The notes under the pieces: model-generated | The model's database searches: none | What the model was told of the DNA's origin: nothing | Seen by the model: the letters and a program-made list of their open reading frames with translations, nothing else | Source: Litorivivens sp041625575 | GTDB taxonomy: Bacteria; Pseudomonadota; Gammaproteobacteria; Pseudomonadales; Spongiibacteraceae | Assembly: GCA_041625575.1 (NCBI GenBank) | Contig: JBFJTG010000014.1 | Span: 1 to 45,973 of the forward strand | Direction: 5' to 3' | DNA length: 45,973 nucleotides | Shown: in pieces, positions 1 to 8,667 of the stretch | How positions within the stretch are numbered: the first letter of the stretch is position 1 | How the letters are laid out: the number at the start of each line of letters is the position of its first letter | Position numbers and translations under genes: made by a program

Positions 1-2
1 CA

Positions 3-476
3 GCGCTGGAAGAAATGATCGTGCGCGCCGATGTGCTGCCCACGCAGGATCTGCCTTGGCAGGATTGGGTGAGACACGTCGCAAGCGGCATGTATACCGC
101 GCTGTGCGCGGAGACCAGTTGGGTGCCGCTGCTTGGCTCGCTGCGCCTCGGGGGGCAGGCCAACGCCGTTATCGATGCCTTTGTAAACAAGCTCTGCGCT
201 GCCGGGTTCAACACTGAGCAGGCACTTGAGGCACTGTTTGCCATGCTTCAGCTCGTGATCGGTGCTGTGTGCCTGCACGCCTCACTGCGACCGTTATCCG
301 ATGCAGCGCAAGGGGATGAGGCCCTGACGGCCCTTACCCACGCTTACCTGCGAAATGCAGACCGCCGGCGCCTGGAAGCTGCTTCGGATCTGGATAGAGT
401 CATTCGAAAAGATCAGTTGGCGCTGGGCTTGCCGCTGCTGATCAGTGCATTGGAGGTTCAACGGGCGCGACCGTGA
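3..476 (+). CDS. TetR-family transcriptional regulator, C-terminal part (5' end outside window)
   Basis: The frame is open from the first bases of the window and runs through the ATG at 15 without a break, so the gene starts upstream of the window. What is visible is an all-helical ligand-binding domain. The stretch with WVPLLGSLRLGG, then a helix with AGFNTEQAL and a hydrophobic helix with LQLVIGAV, resembles the C-terminal domain of TetR/AcrR repressors. The DNA-binding helix-turn-helix would lie in the missing N-terminal part. The gene converges on the delta-isomerase gene on the other strand, 128 bases away. The assignment rests on fold-level resemblance only; no ligand can be named. Confidence 0.6.
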   Translation, partial: ALEEMIVRADVLPTQDLPWQDWVRHVASGMYTALCAETSWVPLLGSLRLGGQANAVIDAFVNKLCAAGFNTEQALEALFAMLQLVIGAVCLHASLRPLSDAAQGDEALTALTHAYLRNADRRRLEAASDLDRVIRKDQLALGLPLLISALEVQRARP

Positions 477-515
477 TGTTCGACCTTCTAAAGGGGCGTT
501 TTTTTGAAAAATGTC

Positions 516-535
516 GTGTCGATAAGAAGCGACAC
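516..535. repeat. Hairpin between convergent genes
   Basis: GTGTCG (516-521) and CGACAC (530-535) form a 6-bp stem with an 8-base loop in the gap between the convergent TetR and delta-isomerase genes. There is no clear T-tract after it on the plus strand. A T-run at about 500-506 precedes it, so it is at best a weak terminator. The rest of the 477-604 gap holds nothing I recognise. Confidence 0.3.
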
Positions 536-604
536 CGCTTTGGCGGAAACACCTCAAGACCTGTTTTTCAGCGGCAATCTGGCTCCTAGACCACTTGTCG
601 GGTG

Positions 605-961
605 CTAAGCGTGGATATTCTCCGGGCCCCAAAAGGCACGCATAGACACGACCTTTCCGGCGGCATCGAACTTGAAAATATCAATCACATTGACGCTCAT
701 GCCGGGTGCCTGAACCTTGAAGGGAAAGGCCACTTCGTCGCCTGCGCAGCGGGGTTCACCGGATAGCTCCAGTTTGGCGCCTGCTTGCAAGGCCTTGCTG
801 TAGAACTCAATGATAGCCTCGATGCCTGTGTGGATGTCGGTACCGACCGGGTCTTCCACCGTGGCGTTGGCGGCGTAGAGTTCGCGAATAATATTGATGT
901 CAGCTTTGTCGAATGCTTCCACGTAGCGGTGTACAGCGGCAATTTTATCCTTGGTTTCCAT
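605..961 (-). CDS. ksi: Steroid delta-isomerase (ketosteroid isomerase, NTF2-like fold)
   Basis: 118 aa, close to the roughly 125 aa of the Comamonas testosteroni 3-oxo-delta5-steroid isomerase, which moves the C5=C6 double bond of 3-ketosteroids to C4=C5. The sequence keeps the family landmarks: ATVEDPVG at residues 33-40, and a C-terminus GKVVSMRAFWGPENIHA very close to the Comamonas protein. The catalytic residues Tyr14, Asp38 and Asp99 of that enzyme correspond here to Tyr13, Asp37 and Asp94, so it should be active. The start at 961 has AGGA six bases upstream. The gene lies downstream of the stress operon on the same strand, with a 101-base gap, so co-transcription is possible but not shown. 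The steroid substrate is inferred from family and residues; other SnoaL-like activities are less likely. Confidence 0.88.
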   Translation of the reverse strand: METKDKIAAVHRYVEAFDKADINIIRELYAANATVEDPVGTDIHTGIEAIIEFYSKALQAGAKLELSGEPRCAGDEVAFPFKVQAPGMSVNVIDIFKFDAAGKVVSMRAFWGPENIHA

Positions 962-1062
962 GGGGCGTCCTGTGAATGATTATTGCCTAAGTCTACACAG
1001 GGAGGCGGGACTCTGCGTGCTACATATGGACGAGGGCTGCGATGACGTGGGCCCTTGCGGCC

Positions 1063-2466
1063 TCAACTTGCTGTCTCGTGAGTCTCATTTGTGTCGGGCT
1101 CAAGCCAAATATCCCGGTCCTGAGTGTCTTGAGTTAGCAGTTTGACCGGGCGGCGCCATATCGCGGCGATATAATTGAGAACCTGCTTGGAGCGTTCCAA
1201 TTCCAATCCCCGGCCGTCGATGACACTCTCGTGTCGCAGAATCAGGCTGCCGTCGGGTTTCAATTCGTCAACGACCACGCGAGGCGCACCGAAGTTAAAT
1301 TTGGGAGCAAGTATATTTTCGTGCAAGGCCTCGATATCTGATTCGACTGTTTTGATTTCCCCATTGCGTTTTGCCGAGTAGACAAAGAGTTTCATCTTGT
1401 CCGCAAGCTCTCTGTTCAGGTAGTTGCGGATAAAGCCAAAGTCGTCTTCCTGAGTCATGATTTCACGTGCCTTGCCGAGCCCGTGCTCTTTGATAATGGA
1501 CTCCCACATCATATAGCCCACATGGTATGGATTAAGTTTGAGCGCCACTTGCCGGTCGCCGGCGTAGGGGCTAACAACGTCGGAGTGGGTTTTCATACAG
1601 TCGACATAGCTTGCCGAGGGGAGAAAGTCGGCCTCGCGCAGCAACCTCGAGTGCCAGTAGCTTGCCCAGCCCTCGTTCATGATTTGACAGTTGAATACCG
1701 GCTGGAAGTACCAGGCTTCCTTGCGAACGGCTAGAAAAATATCACGCTCCCAGTCTTCCAGTTCAGGCCCGTAGTTTGCGATGAACCACAGCAAGTCTTT
1801 TTCCGGCTTGGGGGGTATACGCAGCTTCACCGGGTCGGGGGACGCTGTCGCCTCTTCGCCGGGTAAATCGGCGTAGCGCCCGCGAAATCCTTCAGGGTTT
1901 GCCGGGGCCGAAGCCTTTTGCTTTCCGGGGTAGGGTTTTCTGTTTAGCGCTTGTTGTGTATCGATATGCGGTTCGAGCGAGAGCGCGCAGTCAAGCACGT
2001 GTTCCACGCGCCGCTCACCTTCCTCTTGTATGATTGCTTCAATGCGGTGGGCGTGGGCGGCGGCTTGTTCAACAATGTGATAACCCACTTGCTCCTGACT
2101 TTTGGCAAAGCAGATGTTGTTCTTCGAAAAATCCGCATGACCAAGCACGTGGGCAACGACCAGGGTGTTTTCATGCAGGCTGTTGGTGTTTACCAGATAA
2201 GCCCGATTCGGGTTACCGGGAAAGACTACCTCGAAAATCCGTGAGTGGCCCATACGGTGCTGAATCATTTGATAGATCCAGCGCAGTCCAAAAGACCAGT
2301 GAGGCATGCGGACGGGGAGGCCGTAAACAGCAACCTCCATCATGAAGCTTGGGGGAACCAGCTCAAAATCGACCGGAAAGTAATCCAGCCCCTGCTCAAT
2401 CGCCAAGGCTTCTAATTGCGGTATGGTGTCGGCGAGTGCACTACGCATATTGGCGGCTGCTTTCAT
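1063..2466 (-). CDS. spoVR: SpoVR family protein (YcgB-like)
   Basis: 467 aa, near the length of Bacillus SpoVR (about 468 aa) and shorter than E. coli YcgB (about 510 aa). The family signature HVLGHADFSKNN is at residues 106-117, and NEGWASYWHSRLL is at 264-276. The molecular function is unknown. In Bacillus the protein affects the spore cortex; in proteobacteria it travels with PrkA and the DUF444 protein and is linked to starvation and stationary-phase stress. Its ATG overlaps the stop of the DUF444 gene in an ATGA, which implies translational coupling as the third gene of the operon. The His and Glu residues of the two signatures look like candidate metal ligands, but that is my inference. 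Confidence 0.95.
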   Translation of the reverse strand: MKAAANMRSALADTIPQLEALAIEQGLDYFPVDFELVPPSFMMEVAVYGLPVRMPHWSFGLRWIYQMIQHRMGHSRIFEVVFPGNPNRAYLVNTNSLHENTLVVAHVLGHADFSKNNICFAKSQEQVGYHIVEQAAAHAHRIEAIIQEEGERRVEHVLDCALSLEPHIDTQQALNRKPYPGKQKASAPANPEGFRGRYADLPGEEATASPDPVKLRIPPKPEKDLLWFIANYGPELEDWERDIFLAVRKEAWYFQPVFNCQIMNEGWASYWHSRLLREADFLPSASYVDCMKTHSDVVSPYAGDRQVALKLNPYHVGYMMWESIIKEHGLGKAREIMTQEDDFGFIRNYLNRELADKMKLFVYSAKRNGEIKTVESDIEALHENILAPKFNFGAPRVVVDELKPDGSLILRHESVIDGRGLELERSKQVLNYIAAIWRRPVKLLTQDTQDRDIWLEPDTNETHETAS

Positions 2467-3635
2467 GGTTCTTCTACCTGCTCGGCCTGAGCGCTAAAAA
2501 AGGTTTTAATGGCGGGCCAGACATCGGATTCACTGCTTAGTGCATAGGAACCGCAGCGTTGGCGATCTTCAGCCAATTGTTGCCAGAGTCTGCCGACTTC
2601 GGTGTTGAGGGCGCGGATGTTGCTGTGGGAAACTTCGGCGTAACCTGCAAAGTTAAGTTGCGGTGCCAAGCGTTGCAGGCTGGCGGCCGATTGCTCTCGA
2701 TCATTTGTAAAGTTTTCGCCGTCAGTGGCGTAAAACAGATAGGAATTGAATTGGCTGCTATCGAAGCGCTCTTGCAAAATCTGTTCCGCAAGTTCAAGCG
2801 CTGTCGATGATTTGGTGCCTCCTTGACCGCTGACTTGAAAAAACTCGGCTTCCTCAAATTCGAAGGCATCAACGCTGTGAGCAATAAAGACCGTATCGAT
2901 ATGGCTGAACTGACGACGTATGCCTTGAAGGGCCCAAAAGAAAAAACTCTTCGCAAGCTTTCGACAATGTTCGTCCATACTCGATGACACATCGAGCAGG
3001 AAAAATACGACGGCATTTGTACTGGGCTGGCGCCTGCGAGCCAGTTGCCGGAACCGAAGGTCATCGTTACTTATTGGCACCTGGGTGTCAGGAACCGCTT
3101 TGCGGCGCTTGATGGCCTCCTTCATGGTGCGGCGTCGGTCGAGTCGTGACCTAGCGCCGCGCTTGTCCCAGCCTTCACGTACGTATTCGTCGACGTCGAT
3201 ATTTGAACCTTCCTTGGGCTGTAGGTTGGGCAATTGCAATTCTTCCCATAACCAGTCGAGTATGTCGTCGATCTTGAATTCGAGAACAAAACTGAATTCT
3301 CCCTCGCCTTCGCCGCCACCCTGCTGATTGCCTCCGGCTCCGGGTTGCGCAGGTCTCAGCGTATCACCAGATTTGGCCTGACCTTGACCGGCACCACTTT
3401 GCTCGTCGCGGTTTCGAAGTGTAAAGCGATAGTGCTCCAGAAATTTAACGGGTACCTGAACGGTTCGATTGTCCGAGCGCGTCAACACATCGGATTTGGC
3501 GATGACCTCCGGCAGGTGATCGCGCACCGCCTCACGCACCTTTTCGTTGTGTCGCAGCCAGTCGCGGGTGCCGCGGGAAAATAATTCGTACCAATGCTTA
3601 TGGCTGTTTCCCTGATTGCCGTCCTGCAGAAACAT
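2463..3635 (-). CDS. yhbH: DUF444 family protein with VWA domain (YhbH/YeaH-like)
   Basis: 390 aa. The N-terminal third is charged and followed by a Gly/Gln-rich linker (about residues 78-112). The C-terminal half is a von Willebrand factor A domain with the metal-binding DVSSSM at residues 215-220 and a later GGT motif in QGGTKSS. The length and N-terminus look more like Bacillus YhbH (about 392 aa) than the longer E. coli YeaH (about 427 aa). VWA proteins of this kind partner with AAA-type ATPases, and here the partner is evidently PrkA, encoded just upstream. The start at 3635 lies behind a GAGGAGGAG purine run, 43 bases after the prkA stop. The stop overlaps the spoVR start. The role is probably within the PrkA stress system; the biochemical function is not established. 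Confidence 0.93.
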   Translation of the reverse strand: MFLQDGNQGNSHKHWYELFSRGTRDWLRHNEKVREAVRDHLPEVIAKSDVLTRSDNRTVQVPVKFLEHYRFTLRNRDEQSGAGQGQAKSGDTLRPAQPGAGGNQQGGGEGEGEFSFVLEFKIDDILDWLWEELQLPNLQPKEGSNIDVDEYVREGWDKRGARSRLDRRRTMKEAIKRRKAVPDTQVPISNDDLRFRQLARRRQPSTNAVVFFLLDVSSSMDEHCRKLAKSFFFWALQGIRRQFSHIDTVFIAHSVDAFEFEEAEFFQVSGQGGTKSSTALELAEQILQERFDSSQFNSYLFYATDGENFTNDREQSAASLQRLAPQLNFAGYAEVSHSNIRALNTEVGRLWQQLAEDRQRCGSYALSSESDVWPAIKTFFSAQAEQVEEP

Positions 3636-3678
3636 GCCTCCTCCTCGCCCACACTGCGGGCGTTTTGCCAGCGCCGGA

Positions 3679-5607
3679 TTATTCCTGCGATAGCAGTGTT
3701 GTCACGTAGTTCAGTGCTTCACGCGCGCTGTGATGGTCGTAGCCGTAGTCGCGAATCAATCGCTCTTCGACGGCAGCGATTTTTTCCTGGGCCTCTTCGT
3801 CCGGACGCGATATTGAACTCACTAATCGCAGCACATCGCGGCGCTCTTCAAACAGATATTTTTCCATCGCTTCTTTCAGGCGAGCGTGGGAATCCAGCGT
3901 AAACTTCTCACCATTCTTGTAGGCCACCATAGCCTTGCGCACGACTTCCTGTCGGAAGGTGTGCTTGCCTGCGTCAGATACGTTTATTTTTTCTTCAACA
4001 GCGCGCAAAAACCGTTCGTCCGGATCGCGTGTTTCGTTCGTAATCGGGTCTTTGACTTCGCGCTTGTCGAGAGCGGCCTCGACTTCGTCCAGATATTTTT
4101 CCAGCAGGCTTTCGCTTTCTTCCTCAAAGGAGACAAACAAGGCCTTGTGCACATCTTCCTTGACCCAGTGGTTGTAAAAGTCTTTTCTCGCGGTCACGAG
4201 AAAATCTACCCATTCACGTTTTCGTTTCGCTTCCATGCGCGCGTCGCTTTCAATAGCGTCTTTTAGCGTGACCAGAACTTCCATGCTGGTCAGGCTTTTA
4301 GCGTCAGAGCGGGATATCGCATTGGAAAGGGCGTTGACGACAAAGCGCGGTGAGACACCGTCGAGACCTTCGTCGGGGTATTCGGCGCGAATTTTATCTA
4401 TCTCATTGCGGGAAAAGCCTTCGACGTCCTCGCCGGCGTAGAGCTTCACTTTTTTCGACAAGTCCAGATCATCACGTTCGGATGCTTTGATACGTGAAAG
4501 TACCGCAAACAAAGCGGCCAGTTTGAGTGTGTGCGGATCCAGATGTACATCGCTAAATGTAGGGGCCTGGGCGATCAGTTTGCGATAGATTCTGGATTCG
4601 TCCTGATAGTTCATGGTGTAGGGCACCTGAACGATAACCATACGATCAAGCAGTGCTTCGTTTTCTTTTTCCTGTAAGAATTTGCGGAATTCTGCCAAAT
4701 TCGTGTGTGCGAGAATGGTCTCATCGACATGAATAAGCGGGAAGCGCGAAACTTTTACATTTTTTTCCTGGGTTAGGGTCAATAGCAAATAGAGAAATTC
4801 CCGCTTTACTTTCAGGATTTCGATCATTTCCAGTAATCCGCGACTGGCGGAATAGACGGCGCCGGACCAGGACCAGGCTCGGGGGTCACCTTCGTCACCG
4901 AATTCCGATACTTTGGCCAGGTCCACAGAACCAATGAGGTCTGCGATATCGGCAGTGGTCGGATCGTGGGGTGCGTAGGTACCCACGCCGACACGCTTGG
5001 CTTCAGACAAAAAGATGCGTTCTACCGGGTAGCGCATAAAATCTCCTTCATATTCCTGCTCAAGAATTTGTTGGCAGTAAGGAGAGAGGTCGCCCTGAAT
5101 GTCTACGCCATAAGTATCACGAAATTCAGCCCGTAGTGTGTGTGGTACAAGGCACAAAGGGTTTTCGTGCAGGGGTGAGCCTTTGAGGGCGTAGAGGGCA
5201 CCTTCGTCGGTGTGGCTGTATTCTTCCATTCCCCGTTTCATCAAAATAACGAGGCTGGATTTACCGCCAGAGGGAGGTCCGAGCAAGAGGAGCAGGCGGC
5301 GCCCTACTTCTGAGCCGGCAGCCGCGGCTTTGAAATAATCGACGATTCTTTCCAGGGCTGGTTCGATTCCGTAAAGCTCACGTGAAAACAGCTTCAACTT
5401 GCCGTCGCCGCTTCCCTCGTTGGCTTGCATCCAGCGCAGCATGTCCCAGCAGTATTGGTGACTGTTGCGGGTTGCAAGTGTTGCCTGGGGTTGCACGATC
5501 TGTTCCAGATAGTCGGCGAAATTACCTTCCCACTGACGGGCGCGGTGCTGGTGAGTGAAGGACTCTAATGATTCGATAAATTGCTTGTGCTCGGAGCTGC
5601 TAGTCAT
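3679..5607 (-). CDS. prkA: PrkA-type AAA+/serine protein kinase (YeaG)
   Basis: 642 aa, the same size as E. coli YeaG (about 644 aa). The AAA+ P-loop GPPSGGKSS is at residues 110-118 and is followed by the long helical PrkA domain. Family members have been described as Ser/Thr kinases and, in Bacillus, as a protease. I chose the ATG at 5607 (MTSSSEHKQ) over upstream in-frame ATGs at 5619 and 5706 because GGAGGT lies six bases before it and the resulting length matches the family. It is the first gene of the prkA-DUF444-spoVR operon, which in enteric bacteria is linked to RpoS and nitrogen starvation. Activity and target are not visible from sequence. Confidence 0.95.
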   Translation of the reverse strand: MTSSSEHKQFIESLESFTHQHRARQWEGNFADYLEQIVQPQATLATRNSHQYCWDMLRWMQANEGSGDGKLKLFSRELYGIEPALERIVDYFKAAAAGSEVGRRLLLLLGPPSGGKSSLVILMKRGMEEYSHTDEGALYALKGSPLHENPLCLVPHTLRAEFRDTYGVDIQGDLSPYCQQILEQEYEGDFMRYPVERIFLSEAKRVGVGTYAPHDPTTADIADLIGSVDLAKVSEFGDEGDPRAWSWSGAVYSASRGLLEMIEILKVKREFLYLLLTLTQEKNVKVSRFPLIHVDETILAHTNLAEFRKFLQEKENEALLDRMVIVQVPYTMNYQDESRIYRKLIAQAPTFSDVHLDPHTLKLAALFAVLSRIKASERDDLDLSKKVKLYAGEDVEGFSRNEIDKIRAEYPDEGLDGVSPRFVVNALSNAISRSDAKSLTSMEVLVTLKDAIESDARMEAKRKREWVDFLVTARKDFYNHWVKEDVHKALFVSFEEESESLLEKYLDEVEAALDKREVKDPITNETRDPDERFLRAVEEKINVSDAGKHTFRQEVVRKAMVAYKNGEKFTLDSHARLKEAMEKYLFEERRDVLRLVSSISRPDEEAQEKIAAVEERLIRDYGYDHHSAREALNYVTTLLSQE

Positions 5608-5910
5608 AGTTACCTCCATGCTAATACCGTCAGGCAAAGCTGATAGCTCAATGCACGAAAAAGCGTGTACGAATTGCGGTCCTGATTGTATAGAGTCGCA
5701 AAGCACAGCAAGGTTTCACAAAGATGGCTTTTCCGTGCTGTTTTATTGTTCTAGCACAGATTGTTCGCAGGAGGGATAGGTATTAACCGGTTATAAACTA
5801 TTTTCGGACTTTGTGACGAAAGCGCTTCACAAGTAAAATTGATGGTGGGCATAATAGTCGTTCAACCCGCGCCGCGATTGTGCTTCTGCAGGCGCAAGGT
5901 CTCCATCTGT
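5608..5910. other. Intergenic region upstream of prkA
   Basis: About 300 bases between the prkA start and the RNase Z stop, both on the minus strand. It holds the presumed prkA promoter and leader (see the separate promoter entry). I see no convincing coding frame here and no strong rho-independent terminator for RNase Z. Confidence 0.6.
5688..5693 (-). promoter_or_regulatory. Candidate sigma-S-type -10 element for the prkA operon
   Basis: On the minus strand CTATAC (followed by AAT) lies about 80 bases upstream of the prkA ATG. It matches the CTATAC core preferred by RpoS holoenzyme, with a C just before the hexamer. No good -35 box sits 17 bases upstream, which is acceptable for RpoS promoters. 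The family is RpoS-dependent in E. coli, which makes the match plausible but not proven. Confidence 0.33.
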
Positions 5911-6918
5911 TTACGGCAGAACTCCTTTCTTAATTCCTGAATTTTCAGTTTGTATTATTGTATTTAGGCGACCATTGCGGTCAATTTCATAACTGTCGAA
6001 GTCTCGGGCTAAAATTATTGAACCGCTGTAGTGCCGAGCGGCCTCTGCGCGCAATTCTTCGACCTGCCTTTTGTCTTCCCTGCCACAGTCGCGATAGCGC
6101 TGGCTAAAGTGAGTAAGTGCGAGGTAGGGCGCACCTGCACGTTCGGCGGATTTGGCGACCATGGCTGCGGTGCTGTGCATATATTTCGGGCCAATCTGCT
6201 GAAGTATATCTTCGGTAAAGGTGGTCTCATGAACGAGTAGATCGACGTTTTTCAGTGCTTTTTCCAGCAGTTCGGGTTTGTCGTTATCACCTCCAATGAT
6301 TACACAGCGCGCTTTCCAGGCAGGCTGCCTGACATCATCGGGGCGGATTGTTCGGCCGTCGGCCAGAGTGACTGTTTCGCCGTGTTGCAGTTTCCCCCAA
6401 AGCGGGCCTTTCGGTATTACCAGAGCTTCAAGTTTGTCGGTTAACAGTGCGTGTTCCGGTATCTCTTCAAAGCGGTAGGCAAAGCTAGGGACTCGGTGCG
6501 ACAGCGAGTGTGAGCTCACTTTAAGGAGCTCGTCTTCGTAGCTAAAGTCTGCTTGATCGCTACGAACGAAATGCAAGGGATAGCGAAGGGTGTGGAGATC
6601 GGTGTACTTTCGAACGGCCTCGACATATTGCTCTATGCCGTCGGGAGCGCAGATGGTGAGCGGCGTTTTACGTCCGCTCATGTTGGCGCTGGCGATAATG
6701 CCGGGTAAGCCGTAGCAGTGATCGCCGTGCACATGGCTGATAAATATGGCACGCAATCGCGCCAGGCTGTGACGGCTGCGCAGCAGTTGGTGTTGTGTGC
6801 CTTCGCCGCAATCAACAAGATACCAGTCCCGCTGATCTTCTATCGACAAGGCAAGTGCTGTGACATTTCGCTGGCGGGTGGGCACCCCGGCGCTGGTTCC
6901 CAAAAAAGTAATTCGCAT
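5911..6918 (-). CDS. rnz: Ribonuclease Z (tRNA 3'-processing endonuclease)
   Basis: 335 aa, a metallo-beta-lactamase-fold nuclease that removes the 3' trailer of tRNA precursors. It begins MRITFLGTSAGVPTRQRN, the typical RNase Z N-terminus. The metal-binding HxHxDH is HVHGDH at residues 62-67. Further landmarks are VDCGEGTQHQ at 35-44, the VHETTF segment and the C-terminal LTHFSQRY with its conserved His. It is somewhat longer than E. coli RNase Z (about 305 aa), with extra residues at the C-terminus. The ATG at 6918 is set by the conserved N-terminus but has no clear ribosome-binding site; a TATACT hexamer ends only six bases before it (see findings). Confidence 0.94.
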   Translation of the reverse strand: MRITFLGTSAGVPTRQRNVTALALSIEDQRDWYLVDCGEGTQHQLLRSRHSLARLRAIFISHVHGDHCYGLPGIIASANMSGRKTPLTICAPDGIEQYVEAVRKYTDLHTLRYPLHFVRSDQADFSYEDELLKVSSHSLSHRVPSFAYRFEEIPEHALLTDKLEALVIPKGPLWGKLQHGETVTLADGRTIRPDDVRQPAWKARCVIIGGDNDKPELLEKALKNVDLLVHETTFTEDILQQIGPKYMHSTAAMVAKSAERAGAPYLALTHFSQRYRDCGREDKRQVEELRAEAARHYSGSIILARDFDSYEIDRNGRLNTIIQTENSGIKKGVLP

Positions 6919-6972
6919 GACTCTAGTATAGCGTGGAGTAGCTTTGGATGGCTGCCCTTGCGCATAGAAATC

Positions 6973-7709
6973 TTAGCGCGGCAATGTTGAAAGCAAAGAG
7001 TGGGTTTGTTCCGAGGGCGCTGCGGATAATAATGCCATTATGCTGTCGATGAGGTTGCTGGCCATAAACTCGGTGTGGGTGGACATGCCGCGATACTGCT
7101 CCATGCCGCGCACTCGCGCGTGATCGGATACGCCGTGGTATGCAAGGATATTCATTAACAAAATACGTTGTTCAATAATTGCTTGAGGTAAATGGCCGAG
7201 TTGCTGGGCTGTGAAGCCGGCAATCTTGCTTTCGCGCACGAGTTGCAGGTGGTGTTTTTCCGGCGTCTGGTAACCGAGGGTATTGGCGGTGATCAATTCT
7301 GCGCTGATATGAATATAGGCTTCGCCGCCATCGGGATCCTCAAGTTTCTCTATTAAGGGTTGTACCATCGCAGTAGCGACAACCCGCTCGGTCGGCGCGT
7401 CTCGGTTCGCCATTTCGTCGATCAACGCGGCGCGGCGCCGGGCGACTCCGGGGGCGTGTTTGTCGAAAATCGCCTGTACCAAGCCGGTTTTGCCGCCAAA
7501 ATGATATTGGACGGCGTTGCGGTTGCTTTGTCTTGCGGCGCGCGTGATGGTATTGAGTGAGACACCTTCAATGCCGTGACGCGCAAACAATTGCTCGGCG
7601 GCTGCAATCAGGGCTTGTCGCGTGCGTTGGCTGCGGTTGTCTGGCGTGTCGCTAATGAGTTGGCTCCCGAGTTTTTTCCAAGCGTTGTCTTGTGAGAACA
7701 GCTCGCCAT
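6973..7709 (-). CDS. TetR-family regulator with reading frame broken at an A6 run (possible frameshift)
   Basis: The downstream frame encodes a near-complete TetR protein. Its helix-turn-helix is around EGVSLNTITRAARQSNRNAV, then YHFGGKTGLVQAIF, followed by a long helical ligand domain. That frame has no ATG, GTG or TTG close to the expected start; its only upstream ATG (7845) lies deep inside the SDR gene. In another frame an ATG at 7709 overlaps the SDR stop (TAATG) and has AGGG just upstream, the expected coupled start, but this frame stops after 33 codons. The two frames meet at TGG-A6-CTC (7672-7677). In the ATG frame this reads GGA AAA AAC, the classic slippery heptamer A-AAA-AAC, and a -1 shift enters the TetR frame. 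A missing A in the assembly, a real inactivating deletion or programmed frameshifting would all fit. The gene is adjacent to the SDR and probably regulates it. Confidence 0.75.
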
Positions 7710-8461
7710 TATCCCTGCACTGAAAAGCCGCCGTCCACTGGCAATGTTTGGCCGGTGATGTAAGAGGCCGCCGGTGAGCAGAGAAAGAGCACGGGGCCGG
7801 CAATATCTTGCGGTACGCCGAAACGCTGCAAGGGCGTGCGCGCAAGCATGGGTGCAGTCATTTCGTCGATGGTCATCATGGCGGCGGTCATGTTTGATTC
7901 AATTAAGCCCGCAGCAATCGCATTGACGCGTATGCCGTGCTTTGCCCAGGCCACCGCCAGGGCTTTTGTCATGCCTACAAGGCCGGTTTTCGCGCTGCCG
8001 TAGCCCGGCACGATTTCGATGCCAAAGAGCGAGCTCATGGAAGCCAGACCGATAATGCTGGCGCCCCCGGGAAACGCACTGGCAGTAAGTTGCGGCAAAA
8101 AGGCATGGGCCAGACGATAGCTTGAGGTGAGATTGATACGAACGGCTTCTTCGAAGACATCGGGTTCGTACTCACTTCGTCCGCCCGGGAGGGAGGCGCC
8201 GGCGTTGTTGATTAGTATGTCCAGAGTCGGTATTGCGCTCGCGAGTGCATCAATGGTGGCGTTATCGGAGACGTCGAGTTGATGGTAGGTGAACCCCGAA
8301 AAGTCTTTGTCGTAATCCGAAGCGTTGGCCGCACGGCCAGTGATATGAACGCTTGCTCCAGCATTTAGGAAGGCCCTGGCGATTCCTTCTCCGATGCCGT
8401 TGCTGCCGCCGGTCACCAATACGCAGGCTTTCTCAAAATTAAAACTGGGCGTGGCTGTCAT
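7709..8461 (-). CDS. SDR family NAD(P)-dependent oxidoreductase
   Basis: 250 aa, the usual length of a classical short-chain dehydrogenase. The cofactor loop TGGSNGIG is at residues 17-24, and NNAG at 85-88. The catalytic Tyr154 and Lys158 are in YGSAK, with a serine at about 141. The C-terminus has a P-V-D-G-G-F-type ending common in this family. I chose the ATG at 8461 (MTATPSF) rather than the upstream one at 8515 because AGGA lies seven bases before it and it gives the family length. The substrate is unknown. The stop overlaps the start of the TetR gene by one base (TAATG), and the promoter is shared divergently with the alcohol dehydrogenase gene. Confidence 0.9.
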   Translation of the reverse strand: MTATPSFNFEKACVLVTGGSNGIGEGIARAFLNAGASVHITGRAANASDYDKDFSGFTYHQLDVSDNATIDALASAIPTLDILINNAGASLPGGRSEYEPDVFEEAVRINLTSSYRLAHAFLPQLTASAFPGGASIIGLASMSSLFGIEIVPGYGSAKTGLVGMTKALAVAWAKHGIRVNAIAAGLIESNMTAAMMTIDEMTAPMLARTPLQRFGVPQDIAGPVLFLCSPAASYITGQTLPVDGGFSVQG

Positions 8462-8667
8462 AATTAGTCCTGCTTTGGGTGGTTGGAGACGCTCAAAAAC
8501 CATAGCAGTCTGCACTGCTAAACCTGCCGGGAGGCGGATGCTGTCTGTTTTAATGTAATTGTATTAATATCACTGGCAGCAATTTTGCTCAATAGCCGAT
8601 TGCCAAATTCGTCGGTTTAGGTGCGGGCATGGCAATATCTGCCGATATAAATGAGGAGCTGCTGACG

